Shown: positions 50,830 through 62,299 of the stretch, one piece after another
How positions within the stretch are numbered: position 1 is the first letter of the stretch
Layout of the letters: every line of letters begins with the position of its first letter
Assembly: GCA_001549895.1 (NCBI GenBank)
Contig: AP014719.1
Coordinates: 124,001 to 188,000, forward strand
Length of the DNA: 64,000 nucleotides
Direction: 5' to 3'
DNA from: Arthrobacter sp. Hiyo8
GTDB taxonomy: Bacteria; Actinomycetota; Actinomycetes; Actinomycetales; Micrococcaceae
Translations under genes and position numbers: made by a program
The notes under the pieces: generated by a model
What the model saw: the letters and a program-made list of their open reading frames with translations, nothing else
Databases searched by the model: none
What the model was told of the DNA's origin: nothing

Positions 50830-51128
50830 CTCAAATGACTCGCTGCAGTGCAAATCTTTCTGCAAAGCAGAAGTCCCATGTGCCAGGTCGGCGCCAACTC
50901 GTAGGAGACTCGGTCGTTCTACGGTGACAGTGGTTCGTGGGACGCGTCAACCGGCAGCAGACTTTGGGGCTGGACCGCCCCGGAGGGTCCTTCTCAATCG
51001 AAAAGGGCAATCGCTTCAGGAGTTTTCCGTTGTGAAGAAAAGTGGCGATAGCAATGGGTGGGCGACCCTACACTGAGTCCACCGGGCTCTCCGGGACCCT
51101 TCGACCTCAAAGAATTTTAGGAGCCTCA

Positions 51129-52445
51129 ATGTCGAGTGCTTTGCAGACCGAGTCACAGGTTACCAAGAAGGCGCGAACACGTGCAGTAACTCTGGCCACC
51201 CTCGGAAACGTCATGGAGTGGTACGACTTCACCGTCTACGGTTTCTTGGCCCTTGCCATCAGCGCCAACTTCTTCCCGGGAAGCGATCCGAACGCTGCCC
51301 TGTTGTCGACCTTTGCTGTCTTTGGCGTGGGTTTGTGGCGCGTCCTGTCGGGGCGTTTATCCTGGGTCCCTTGGTGGACAGTAAGGGTCGCAAGTTCGTC
51401 ATGCTGCTATCAATGCTTCTGATGGCCGCGGGCTCATTGCTGGTGGGAATTGCGCCAACTTATGCGCAGATCGGCTTACTGGCGCCGGCCATCATCGTCC
51501 TTGGCCGGCTCTTCCAGGGTTTCTCGGCTGGAGGTGAGTTTGGCAGCTCTGCTGTCTTCCTCGTGGAGTGGGCCACCCCAAACGACGTGGGCTTTTCGGT
51601 AGCTTCCATCAGGTCGCCACCTACGGCGGTCTGCTGACGGGCGTAATCGTGGTTGCAGTGCTCACTTCAATCCTTGGACCAGCACAAATGCAGGCGTGGG
51701 GATGGCGCATCCCCTTCATGTTTGGTGCCTTCCTCGCTGTGATGGTCTTGTACCTTCGTCGCCGAGTGGAAGAGACGCCTGTCTTCAGCGATTCCGATCA
51801 GACTGAATCATCCCAGGACTCCGGCGCTTTGAGTCAAAGTAACGACCGAACTCAGCTGAGCTCCGTCAAGGGATTTTTCCTTACTATCGGCATCACCGCG
51901 CTCTGGGCAGTCACTTCGTTCGTGACTATCAACTACATGCCGACATTCACCAGTAAGTTCGCCGGGATCAACCAGCAAGAGGCATTGTGGGCCACCTGCA
52001 TCGGGTGCTTCCTGGCTGTTGTGTTGTTTCCTCTCGCTGGGCACCTTTCTGATCGCTTTGGCCGTCGGCCGTTCATTCTCGGCAGTGCAATTGCTTATGT
52101 CGTACTGTCGGTGCCGCTGTTCCTGCTAATCGTCAATGGCCGATCACTGCTGACTGTGATTGTGGCACAGGGCCTGTTCGCTCTCCCGACCGCAGCAATC
52201 GCCGGCGTAGGCACGGCAACCGTTACCGAACTTTTCGCCCTTAGGCGACGCGGGTTCTCGTTTCCATCGCAACCGCGATCGCGGTCACCGTGTTCGGTGG
52301 TTTTGGCGGATTCATAACGACGTTGCTGATCGAAGCGACGGGTTCACCCATCTCCGCGGCGTACTACGTTGTGGGTGTCGCTCTGATCACTTTGGTGGCT
52401 GCCCTGGCTATGCCTGAACTGGGCAAGAACGAACTGCGACGGTAA
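51129..52445 (+). CDS. MFS transporter, metabolite:H+ symporter (MHS) type
   Basis: Imports an organic acid or similar substrate across the cytoplasmic membrane. About 439 residues after frameshifts near 51,335, 51,590 and 52,245 are repaired. AGGAG precedes the ATG. The N-terminal signature GNVMEWYDFTVYGFLA is typical for MHS/ShiA/ProP-like carriers. GPLVDSKGRKFVM (loop 2-3 motif), GRLFQGFSAGGEFGSS and GHLSDRFGRRPF (second-half loop motif) follow. Twelve membrane helices are expected. It is the first gene of the catabolic run; the epimerase gene starts 31 bases beyond its stop. The substrate is probably what the following enzymes oxidise. Confidence 0.9.
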
Positions 52446-52476
52446 CCATGCGCTTGTTAGATGAAAGAGGAAAACA

Positions 52477-53479
52477 ATGAACGAACGTCATGCCCTGATC
52501 ACCGGCGCAGGCATGGTCGGAGCCTACACCGCACGCAAGCTGCTCGAGAACGGTTGGCGGTTACCCTCCTGGACCGCCAACTCAACAACGGCTACCTATC
52601 GGACGTCATCAAGGATGACACCGGACTCACTCTCCTTGAAGTTGACCTTACAGACATCGAGGCAACCGAACGAGCAATAAGGGGTCTTGGGCGCTTGGAC
52701 TCCGTTGTCCATACAGCCGCTTTGATTGCAGCCCGCGCACAAGAAGACATTCTTGAAACACTCGAGATCAACGTGGCGGCATCGCTGCGGTTGGCATGCC
52801 TTGCCAAGGAGTCGGTGCCGGCCGGTTGGTGGTCATCAGTAGCTGGAGCGTCTATGCGGATGATCAGAAGCAGGCGATTACCGAAGAATCACCGCTCAAA
52901 ACCAGGTTCACTTCGTACTACACCGCCTCGAAGCTGGTCCTCGAGCATATGCTGAGCGCGTTCGCAGCAGATCAGCAGCTTCCCACGATTGCTCTTCGGC
53001 CGACGGTGATCTACGGCTACGGCCCCAATCTCGGTGGCAGCGTTGGCAGTGCGGCCATTGAGGCTCAGGTCCTGCGCGCAATGCGTGGAGACAATGTCAC
53101 AGTCCCAGACAACATCATTTCCCAGACCGAACTTGTCTACGTCGAAGACGTTGCAGACGCAGTAGCGGCGGCCGCTGGCGACAGCCCCATGAATGAACTC
53201 TTCATGGCCTACAACGTTGGATCTGCCGAGACAACAACAGTGGGACAACTGGTTGAAACACTCGCGGAAATCTTCCCTGAAGCCAACGTCCAAGTGGGAC
53301 GCGGCCTTGATTACTCGGTGATTCCACCGCGGCAAAGCCAACCGACAGAGCTCACAGCAATGCTTCGGGACCTTGTGCGCATCCCACCACGAACTCGCTC
53401 CGCCGGATTCCGTGCCTTCGTTGCGGAACTTCAAGCAGCCGGGAACGAAAATCTTGAAACCCTAGGAGAAAACAAATGA
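52477..53479 (+). CDS. NAD-dependent epimerase/dehydratase (extended SDR)
   Basis: About 334 residues after frameshifts near 52,558 and 52,813 are repaired. N-terminal nucleotide motif ITGAGMVGAYTA (G-x-G-x-x-G), Asp in LEVDLTD, catalytic Ser in VVISSWSVYAD and Y-x-x-x-K in YYTASKLVLEHM. Then RPTVIYGYGPNLGG and the late YVEDVADAV typical for extended SDRs. Substrate may be a sugar or another hydroxy-ketone. Its stop overlaps the start of the flavin monooxygenase gene (ATGA), so the two are made together. Confidence 0.85.
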
Positions 53480-54984
53480 ATCCAGCAGCAGAGACTGAAT
53501 TCTTCGAAACAGTCATAGCCGGAGTGGGATTCGGCGGTATCGCGGCCGCCCACGACCTGCTGGAGAGCGGCCGAACAGATTTCGTCCTTCTGGAAAAGGC
53601 CCCGAAGCCGGGGGCGTCTGGCGGGACAACACCTACCCGAACGCAGCATGCGACGTTCCAGCCCATCTGTACAGCTTCTCATTCGCGCAAAACTCCGAAT
53701 GGTCATGCAACTACGCCAGCCAATGGGAGATCCTCGAGTACACGAATCGCGTTATCGATGAGCTGGGACTCCGGGAGCGCATCCGCTTTGAGGAAGCCCT
53801 CGTTAGAGCGCAGTGGATTAGCGAAAAAGTGGTTTGGCGTCTCCAGACGTCCCGGGGACGGGTCATTGAATGCCGATACTTAATCTCCGCCCTCGGAACT
53901 CTCAACCAGCCCTTGATTCCGGACCTGCCGGGCCTGGCAGACTACCGGGGCCAGATTATCCACACTGCCGAATGGCTGCCGGACATTGACATGACAGGAA
54001 AACGTGTCGCAGTGATCGGTGCGGGGGCCAGCGCAATCCAAGTCGTCCCACATGCCGTTGAGCAGGCAGACTCGGTCTTGGCGGTCATCCGGACGGCACC
54101 GCATGTGATGCCGAAGCCGAGGAATTCTACGACGAGACGGCTAAGGAGCATTTCCGAAACCATCCAGAAATCCTTCAGGAGCTTCGAAAAGAACAATACG
54201 ACTACTGGAACCAGTCCACGCACGCCCAGGCTGTCATGGACGAGGAGTTTCTGCGGAGAGCCGAGACGGTCTGGCGAGAGCACATGGAATCTGCTGTCAG
54301 TGATCCACGGCTGCGGGAAATACTCACCCCCGACTCTCGCTTCGGCTGCCGTCGTCCCGTCGTGTCCAATAGTTTCTACCCAGCCTTGCCGATCCGAAAA
54401 CTACCGTCATCGACGCGGGGATACAACGGCTCACTGCCTCAGGGGTTGTCTCGGAAACCGGAGAGAAGTTCGACGCTGACATTGTCGTACTCGCTACAGG
54501 GTTCCGGGCAACAGAAATGCTTAGCCATGTTGAGATCATTGGCGCCGGCGGGTGGCCACTGACGGAGGAATGGCAGGAGGGCCCCGAAGCCTACAAGGGA
54601 ACGATGGTCAAGGGATTCCCAAACCTGTTTCTCGTTACCGGTCCGAATACCCAGGCTTCTGGATCACTCATCGGCGTTATCGAGGCTCAAACCAAGTACA
54701 TCACCAAATGCCTGGATGAGGCGGTCCGTCAGGAAAGGCCCGTCATTGAGGTAACACCCCAGGCGCAAGCAACATTCAACTCCGGCCTCGAAAAGATGAT
54801 GGAGAGAAGCGTCTACATAGCCGGAGGATGCCACAGCTGGTACAGGCTGGGTGGAACCGGCCGAGTGGTAACGAAGTGGCCCGGAAGCCTCGCGGATTTC
54901 GAAACGGAACTTGAAGGCGTCGTACTGGATGACTTCACCTTTTCGAAAGCGTCTGGGCGATCCTTGACCATGGTCAGCGGCTAG
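53476..54984 (+). CDS. Baeyer-Villiger-type flavin monooxygenase
   Basis: Inserts one oxygen next to a ketone using FAD, NADPH and O2. About 504 residues after frameshifts near 53,612, 54,115 and 54,390 are repaired. FAD motif AGVGFGGIAAAH (about residue 16), NTYPNAACDVPAHLYSFSF (a strong BVMO signature), fingerprint YRGQIIHTAEWLPD (about 157; the usual first Phe is Tyr-Arg here), NADPH motif VIGAGASAIQ (about 180) and ATGF (about 340). The length suits a type I BVMO of the shorter kind. The next gene is an esterase, which would open the ester or lactone product. Start coupled to the epimerase stop. Confidence 0.9.
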
Positions 54985-55110
54985 ACGAGCTCTCGGTGTG
55001 CCTTTGGGGACATCGGGGTTTGGTGGGACACCTGCTTGCTAGCCGGATCCCCAAGGCCCGCGGGTCTTGCTGTGTTCGAGAAGGTTGCACAAGAAAGTGA
55101 GGTGGCAGAG

Positions 55111-56126
55111 ATGCCCTCCGTTGAATTGAAGTCCGTCGTCGAGATGTTGGCGCAGTCCGTTCCGGACTTTAGCGACGACATCCACGAACTTCGGATCCGT
55201 TTCGCTGATTTGGCCTCGAGGAACAAAATCGATGCGGGCATCACCATAAGCCATCGAACGGTTGGAGGCGTCGGGGTGATTGAGACTTCGCATGCACCAG
55301 ACCTCCACACAACCATTCTCTTCTTCCACGGGGGCGCGTACGTGGCCGGAAGTGCTACGGAATCCTTGTCACTCTCCTCCGAGATCGGTGTTGTGGCCGG
55401 TGCCAAGGTTGTCTCAGTCGACTACCGTCTCGCTCCCGAACATCCGTACCCGGCAGGAGTGCAGGATTCCTTGAATGTGTACGCCCAGCTCATCGAGGAC
55501 GGCACAAATCCGGAGAGCATCGTTGTTGCGGGCGCATCGGCGGGCGGGGACTGGCCATCACCCTACTGATTGCTGCCAAAGCACAAGGTTTGCCTATGCC
55601 TGGCGCGTGTGTCGTGTTCTCGCCCTGGATTGATCTGGAACTGACCGGCGAGTCTTTGCGCACCCGGGCCGATGTGGACCCTTCCCTCACCGTGAACGGT
55701 CTCCGACGCGCGGCCACGGACTACCTGCACGGCCGATCACCCAGGCACTCAGGAGCCAACGCCCTGCACGCCAGCCTGGCTGGACTTCCGCCCATGTTTA
55801 TCCAAGTCGGATCACGGGAGATTCTGTTCGACGACTCCATCAGGCTCGCGGCCCACGCCGGAACTGCGGGTGTCAGCGTTGAGCTTCAGTGCTGGCCCGA
55901 AATGGTACATGTGTTCCAAGCGTTTGCCGCCCAATTGCCGGAAGGGCGAGCGGCGCTGCAAGCAGCCGGGGCCTTCATCCGTACTAAGGTAACCCTTAGT
56001 GAAACCTCCGCATCCTACCGACCGCTTCTTTCTGACCGGCCGTTCTCGCCGCCGGCCTCGGACCTCAGAATACTGACGATTTCATCCTGGGTGTGGAAGA
56101 TGAGGCCCAGCTTGTCTGGAGCGTAA
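55111..56126 (+). CDS. HSL-family alpha/beta-hydrolase (esterase/lactonase)
   Basis: About 338 residues after one frameshift near 55,551 is repaired; GAGG before ATG 55,111 is preferred over a start at 55,036. Oxyanion motif FFHGGAYVAGS, nucleophile elbow AGASAGG, YRLAPEHPYPA and His in PEMVHVFQAF form the HSL family set (Ser-Asp-His). A cytoplasmic esterase. The last 40 residues overlap the converging IclR gene by 112 bases, so the true end is probably near 56,005 with a missed frameshift. Behind the BVMO it would hydrolyse the ester formed. The gap from the BVMO stop is 126 bases. Confidence 0.85.
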
Positions 56127-56839
56127 AGCGCCTCCAGCCGCGCCACTGGCACGGAAACCGAGAACGTGGCCATGGACCTGCCGGGAGGGGTGGAAAGAGG
56201 GACTGCCAGTGCGGCGACACCTATTTGGGCTTCCTCGCGGCAAATGGCGTATCCGCGTTTCCGGGTGCGCTCAAGTTCGACAAGGAGTTCTTCGAACTCC
56301 TTGTCCGGGAGGTAGCTTCCCGCGAGCTCAGCACCCTTGCCTCGATACAGCCGCTCGAGTTGCTCCAGAGGAACATGTGCCAGCAACGCCCGACCTCCGG
56401 CAGTCGTGTGCGCCGGCAAGACTGAGCCGGCTCTGTCGCCGATACGGAGTACAGAAGTCGCCTCGATAGTCATCAGAACCCTCGCGTGGATGCCGACCCG
56501 GACTGTGAGGTTTACCGTCTCCTCAAGGCGGGAACAAAGAAGTTCAAGCGAGGGCCGGGTCAGTTCCCGCAGGGTTTGCGTCCAGGATGACCCGATGACC
56601 GGAGCTCCCAGCGCCGGCCCGGCCACGTAGCGCCGGGAATCATCCTGCAGGGCAAACCCCCGGTACATGAGCATCGACATCAAGCGATGCGCCGTGGAGT
56701 AAGCAACGTCGAGTTTCGACGCAACATCAGTGATGCGAACGGCCCCCTCGTCGCGGAGAATGCTGAGGATCCGCAACGCGTTATCCACCGAATCAATCGG
56801 GTACGGAGGGCGTTTGTGTTCAATAGTTGCTTTCTTCAC
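56015..56839 (-). CDS. IclR-family transcriptional regulator
   Basis: About 274 residues from GTG 56,839; upstream starts exist but the HTH begins right after this one. Winged HTH: YPIDSVDNALRILSILRDEG, ITDVASKLDVAYSTAHRLMS. Effector domain: VHAR-like strand VRVGIHARVLMTIEAT, PAHTTAGGRALLAH, YAICREEAQIGVAALAVPL and FSVSVPVARL. It is transcribed divergently from the aldehyde dehydrogenase operon across 257 bases, the classic place for a local activator/repressor of aromatic or ketone catabolism. Its C-terminal end overlaps the esterase gene. A truncated relative lies at 49,499. Confidence 0.9.
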   Translation of the reverse strand: MKKATIEHKRPPYPIDSVDNALRILSILRDEGAVRITDVASKLDVAYSTAHRLMSMLMYRGFALQDDSRRYVAGPALGAPVIGSSWTQTLRELTRPSLELLCSRLEETVNLTVRVGIHARVLMTIEATSVLRIGDRAGSVLPAHTTAGGRALLAHVPLEQLERLYRGKGAELAGSYLPDKEFEELLVELERTRKRGYAICREEAQIGVAALAVPLSTPPGRSMATFSVSVPVARLEALYAPDKLGLIFHTQDEIVSILRSEAGGENGRSERSGR

Positions 56840-57096
56840 AGCGGAAACAATACCCCCAAGTTGCAGGATGGGAAAGACTCTCTTGTTTCGCGCCGGACTC
56901 GCCACGCCAGCGTGGGCGTTTAGTTGTGCGCCCACATCCCCGGTCCAGCGTACTTTCTGCTACGAAGAAAGACATTGAAAGACCCTTCTAGGCGGCGTGA
57001 ACTGGTCTCCTGGCCCTGGGAACAAGAGTCCGTGCGGAGGCAGCGAAGCCAGTTCACCGACCTACACCATGAAGGGCATACAGGACAGGACAAATC
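56840..57096. promoter_or_regulatory. divergent promoter region, IclR / aldehyde dehydrogenase
   Basis: 257 bases without a gene between divergent starts; must contain both promoters and probably the IclR operator. No clear palindrome was picked out by eye. Confidence 0.5.
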
Positions 57097-58574
57097 ATGC
57101 TGAATCAAATTGAAGAACGCACCCCGTTCCAGACCAACCTGCGAGAGCGCCAATGGAAGCTGTTGCTCGGTGGCGAACTTCGGGATGCGGAAGGCTCGAA
57201 GGTCTACGAGAGAATCAGTCCATTCACCAGGGACACCATTACCCAGGTCCCCAACGGTTCGAAGGCGGACGCAGACACGGCGGCGGAAGCAGCCTACGCC
57301 GCGCGGCGGATGTGGCGCTTAACGACGGTTCCGGAACGTGCCGCTGCACTCCTCAAGGCTGCGGACATCATTGAAGCCCACGGTGAGGAACTCGCTTATC
57401 TGGACTCCATTGATGGTGGCTCTGCGTTGCAGAACTCGCGGATGGACGTCCGGCTGACCCTCGCACATGCGCGTCTGTTCGCCGGCCTGGCGCTTGAGAT
57501 GAAAGGTGACACCATCCCTGCCAGCACTGGCCTTCACATGACTGTGAGGGAGCCGGTGGGCGTCGTCGTCAGAATCGTGCCCTTCAACCACCCGCTCATG
57601 TTCGCGGGCAAGGTTTTCGCGCCCATCCTGGCCGGAAACCCCACCATCCTCAAGCCCCCAGAAACCGCGCCGCTGTCAGCACTTCGACTCGGGGAGCTAC
57701 TTCAGGATGTCTTCCCTCCTGGAGTCTTCCAGGTCGTCACAGGTCAGGGACGAACCGTCGCGGATACACTCGTGCGCCACCCACTGGTCCGGAGAATCGG
57801 CTTCATCGGCTCAGAGCAGACCGGACTAGCCATCCAGAAAGCGGCCGCCGAATCCGGTGTCAAGGAAGTTTCCCTTGAACTGGGAGGGAAGAACGCCATG
57901 GTTGTCTTCCCGGACGCCGACCTGGACAAGGCCGCCGAAGGCGCCATCAACGGCATGAACTTCGCCTGGTCGGGTCAGTCATGTGGATCCAACTCCCGAC
58001 TGCTCGTTCATAGCAGTGTCCATGACCAGATTGTCGCCAAAATCGCTGACAAGCTCAAAGCGCACCGCCTCGGAGATCCCCTCGACCCCGGAACGGATCA
58101 GGGCACTGTGATCAACGAGAAGCAGTTCAACTCCGTCATGGGCTACATCGAGACGGCACGGAAGGAAGGGCGACTGTTGTCGCAGGCGGCGGCCGTCCGG
58201 ACGGAGAAGCCTTTGCAGAAGGTCTTTTTATCGCCCCGACGGTGCTGACGAATGTGAATCCCGGCGACACTGTCGCCCAAGAGGAGATCTTTGGCCGGTG
58301 CTGTCGGTCCTTACCTTTGAGACCGAAGAAGAGGCAGTGGAGATCGCCAATGACTCCCCGTATGGACTCACCGCGAGCGTATGGACTGCTGACCTCAACC
58401 GCGCACTGCGGGTTGTCCGGGAAATTGAAGCGGGATTCACCTGGATCAACGACTCCGCCAAACACTTCCCAACGTCCCCTATGGGGAGTCAAAGCGTCAG
58501 GGTTCGGCCGTGAAGAAAGCATCGAAGAACTGCTCAGCTACACCGAACTCAAGACGATCAACATCGCCTACTGA
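57097..58574 (+). CDS. NAD(P)-dependent aldehyde dehydrogenase
   Basis: Oxidises an aldehyde to its acid. About 494 residues after frameshifts near 58,187, 58,230, 58,298 and 58,488 are repaired. PFNHPLMFAGK (cofactor Asn), GNPTILKPPETAP, catalytic Glu in SLELGGKNAMVVF, catalytic Cys in WSGQSCGSNSRL, and late EEIFG, NDSPYGLTASVWT, GREESIEELLSYTELKT. A complete ALDH family plan. First gene of the second catabolic operon; the SDR gene follows after 36 bases. Confidence 0.9.
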
Positions 58575-58610
58575 GCCTTAGGGCTCATCATCATCTCAAC
58601 GAGGAGAATC

Positions 58611-59370
58611 GTGAGTTATCTCGGACTGGACCAAAAGGTCATTGTCGTTACAGGGCAGCGCAAGGTATAGGCGCAGCCTACGTCCAAAGGCTGGCGAATG
58701 ACGGCAGTACCGTCATCGCCGCCGACCGGAACTTCCAGGGCGTGGCTGCTCTGGCGGAATCGCTATCGCACACGGGTAAGGTCTTGCCGGTGGAGGTTGA
58801 CGTCTCCTCGTCATCTTCGTGCACCGAGCTGGCCCGGAAAGCGATCGGCGATTATGGCCGAGTAGACGGGCTCATTAACAATGCCGCAATCTTCTCCACC
58901 ATAACCATGAGGCCCTTCTGGGAGATCCCCGAAGCAGAATGGGACACCCTCATGGCCGTCAACGTCAAGGGCCCCTGGCTGTTGACCTCAGCACTGCTGG
59001 ACGGCTTTAAGGCCTCCGGCAAGGCAAGCATCGTGAACATCGGTTCGGACGCTGTTCAGCTGGGCCGTACCGGATACACCCATTACGTGGCCAGCAAGGG
59101 CGCCGTGGCGGGGATGAGCTATGCCATGGCCAAGGAACTCGGGCATTGGAATATCCGCGTCAATACCCTCTCCCCTGGCCCCGTCTACACCGAGGTCGAC
59201 CGCGGCACAGTCACACCAGAGCAAAAGGAAGCCATGCTTGCCCGTCAGGCACTGCCCGGACAGCAGGACCGGACGACATGACCAGCCTGGCCGCCTTTCT
59301 GCTCTCCGATGACAGCAGCTACATCACCGGCCAGACCATAAGCGTCAATGGCGGCCTTCTTCACCGATGA
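58611..59370 (+). CDS. short-chain dehydrogenase/reductase
   Basis: About 254 residues from GTG 58,611 (GAGGAG upstream) after frameshifts near 58,660 and 59,268 are repaired. Nucleotide-binding start VVTG-A-QGIG, LINNAAIF (N-N-A), Ser in IVNIGSD, Y-x-x-x-K in YVASKGAVAG, then NTLSPGPV and the classical end SSYITGQTISVNGG. A classical SDR, likely an alcohol/ketone oxidoreductase of the same pathway as the flanking genes. Confidence 0.9.
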
Positions 59371-59385
59371 CTCAGGAACGGAATC

Positions 59386-60067
59386 ATGAACACCGACATT
59401 AGGGAACTCGTCTCGCTTTCTTCCCGGATCCTTGGGGAGCTGACCAGGGCGACTTCATCTGGGGCATGCTTCAGCCCGTGATCCGGAAGGACGCGGTGCG
59501 TGGATCAAGGCCAGCGGCTGGGGCCTTCAGGAAGTCACTCCAGATCGCGTCCACCTTGTGGACAGGGAAGGTGCCGTCGTTGAAGGAGAGGGCGCCGTCA
59601 TCTTGAGTACCCATCCATACTGAGATCTACGCGGCCCGTCCAGACGTCGGAGGCGTTGTCCACACGCATTCCCCGCATGCTGTCGCTTTAGCCGCGGCAG
59701 GCCAGGAACTGGTGCCGGTCAGCCACGCAGCCAACTTCTTCGTCCCGCCATCGGTCCGAGATTCACCCTGACCGCCGATCTCATCTTTACACAGGAACTC
59801 GGGGTGGCCCTCGCGGAAACCCTTGGAGGCGCCCGGGCCGTCTTTCTCGTCAATCACGGGATCGTCGCGGTAGGCCCGGATCTTCAGTCAGCAACTGTCG
59901 CGGCAATTTTGTTGGAACGGGCAGCCGAACAGCAGCTCGTGACGCTGGGCTACGGCGGCGTGCCGGCCTGGTCCGCGCCCGAGGAGTCGATAGCAAAGCG
60001 CGAACGGATCTACAACGAGACCGCCATCAGCAACGTTTGGGACTACCTGGTGCGCCAGCTCAAGTAG
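59386..60067 (+). CDS. class II aldolase/adducin-family protein
   Basis: About 228 residues after at least four frameshifts (59,440-59,760) are repaired. Zinc-binding HTHSPHAVAL and the third His in VNHGIVAVGPD are present. The closing helices (ATVAAILLERAAEQQLV) fit L-fuculose-phosphate-aldolase-like proteins. Reaction: retro-aldol cleavage or decarboxylation of a hydroxy-keto acid. The short 5' piece MNTDIRELVSLSSRILGE fits the family's start. The gene lies 15 bases behind the SDR gene. Confidence 0.75.
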
Positions 60068-60192
60068 GTTCAATCCCTTTTCTGCAGCGGGGAAACCCGT
60101 GGGCGGAGCAAGTCAGCAAGAGTAGCTTGAATATAAGCCGGAGTGATCCACATCACTGGCTTCCCAGAATTGTCACGCAAAGGAGCGTATAA

Positions 60193-62299
60193 GTGGGATA
60201 CATCATTGGAATCGACGTTGGGGGAACTTTTACCGACGCTGTTTTGGCCGACGATGCAGGAAACATCGTCGGAGCGAAAGCACCATCCACGCCGCCAGAT
60301 TACTCTGAAGGCGTTCTGGACGTTATCGGCGTCCTGGCGGAACAGATGGGCCTGACGGTGCGGGAGGTGCTGGCCAATACACAACATATCGCGCATGGCA
60401 CGACGTCGTCGTTGAACGCACTTGTTATGGGCAACGTCCCGCCAGTTGGTTTCATCACCACACGCGGTCACCGCGATTCCATCTACATCATGAACGTTGA
60501 AGGCCGGTACCTTGGCGGCTCACCAGAGCAGCTGCAAAGCGTTGTGACCCAATCAAAATCCCATGGTCTGATCCCAAAGCGCCATGCCCACGAGGTCACC
60601 GAGCGGGTAGACCGTGACGGAAACATCATTGTCCCGCTGGACGAGGACGACGTCCGGATGGCCGTTCGCGATCTTATCGATCAGAACGTCTCAGGGATCG
60701 CAGTCTCGCTGCTGTGGTCATTCCGCAACCCCACCCACGAGCGACGAATCCGCGACATCATCCACGAAATCACCCGGAGATGTTTGTCTCAATCTCATCT
60801 GAGGTCAGTCCAAGGATCCGGGAATTTGCCCGAAACGCAACCACCATCATGAGCACCCAGATTGGCCCAGGGCTCAAGCACTACCTTGGAAACCTGGAGA
60901 ATGCACTTCGTGAAGAGGGACTCAAAGGCCCGCTTCTGGTGATGCAGAGCAACGGAGGCGCCATTGTCGCCGAAGAGGCCCCTGCAAATGCAATCAGTAC
61001 TGTAGGGTCTGTACTCACCGGTGGAGTAGTAGGTTCGGTGGCACTGGGAGCTCAGCTGGGCACCCCAACATCGTCACAACCGACGTGGGAGGGACGACCT
61101 TCCTTGTAGGACTCGTAGTGGATGGCGAACCGGTTCGGTCGTCCACTACGGTCATCAATCACCACCCCATCAACGTCCCGACGCTTGAAGTGCACGCGAT
61201 CGGTTCCGGCGGAGGTGCCATCGCCTGGATCGACAAGGGCGGAAACCTCCAGGTTGGACCAAAAGCGCACAGGCAGTACCCGGGCCGGCATGCTACGACC
61301 AAGGCGGAACGGAGCCGACCAACACCGATGCAAACCTGGTTTTGGGAATCCTCCCGAACGTGGCTTGCTTGGTGGCAAGAAATCTCTGAACATCCAGCGC
61401 GCCCGTGAAGCGATCCGCACACGCATCGCAGAGCCCTTGGGTATGAGCGTTGAAGATGCGGCCGCGGCCATCTATCAAGTGCAGAATGCGCAGACAGGTG
61501 ACCTGCTTCGCAAGACAGTTGTTGAAGCAGGGCATGACCCCCGGGACTTCATCCTCTACGCCTTCGGCGGCGCTGGCCCAGCGAACTGTGCAGCATACGC
61601 CGCGGAACTGGGCGTACAGCAGGCGGTCGTTCCCCTGGGACCGGTTGCCTCCGCCTTTTCGGCCTTTGGCCTGGCCACATCAGATGTCGTGTTGACAGCA
61701 GAACTATCCGATCCGGCCACCTTTCCCCTCGATGCCAGGAGCGTTGAGCGGAACTTCCAGAAACTGGGCAACCAGGTACTGGCCTCCCTCGAACGGCAGG
61801 GGCTCAACTTCAAGTCCGTAGAACTGCACCGCGAGACCGACATGCGCTATTCAATGCAGCTGGCTGAACTGCCTATCCCCATGGACCAGGCGATCACAGC
61901 AGAGAGTTTGGAAGAGGCGGCTGTGCGGTTCGAACGTCGCTACGCCGAACTCTACGGAGAAGGTTCGGGATTCAGCGCAGCCGGGATCCAAGCCATCACG
62001 TATCGGGTCCGGGCTGAAGGCAAACTCGCCGTCTCCCTCGAGCTGCCACCAATTGACGCTGCCGACACCGCCGATCCGTCGGCGGCCCAGATCGCCACAC
62101 GACCCGTGCGCCTCAGCTCCGCCGGCTACATGGATACCGCCATCTTCGACTACACAAAACTCAGAAGCGGCCATCAAATCACGGGACCGGCCGTCATCGA
62201 GGTACCGACCACGACGTAGTTGTCCCGGAGGGCATGAGCGGCGAGATCGACAAGCTCGGAAATCTTGTCATTCTGACTCAGAAAGGTTCCCAGCTATGA
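60193..62299 (+). CDS. HyuA-type hydantoinase/oxoprolinase subunit A
   Basis: ATP-dependent subunit of the N-methylhydantoinase / acetone- or acetophenone-carboxylase family. About 703 residues after five or so frameshifts are repaired. N-terminal actin-like phosphate loop GIDVGGTFTDAVL, HGTTSSLNAL, TTRGHRDSIYI, second phosphate loop TTDVGGTTFLVGLV, GSGGGAIAWID, and YAFGGAGPANCAAYA, all family landmarks. The C-terminal part ends in a beta domain with ITGPAVIEVPTTT. Its stop overlaps the start of HyuB. 125 bases separate it from the aldolase gene. Confidence 0.9.
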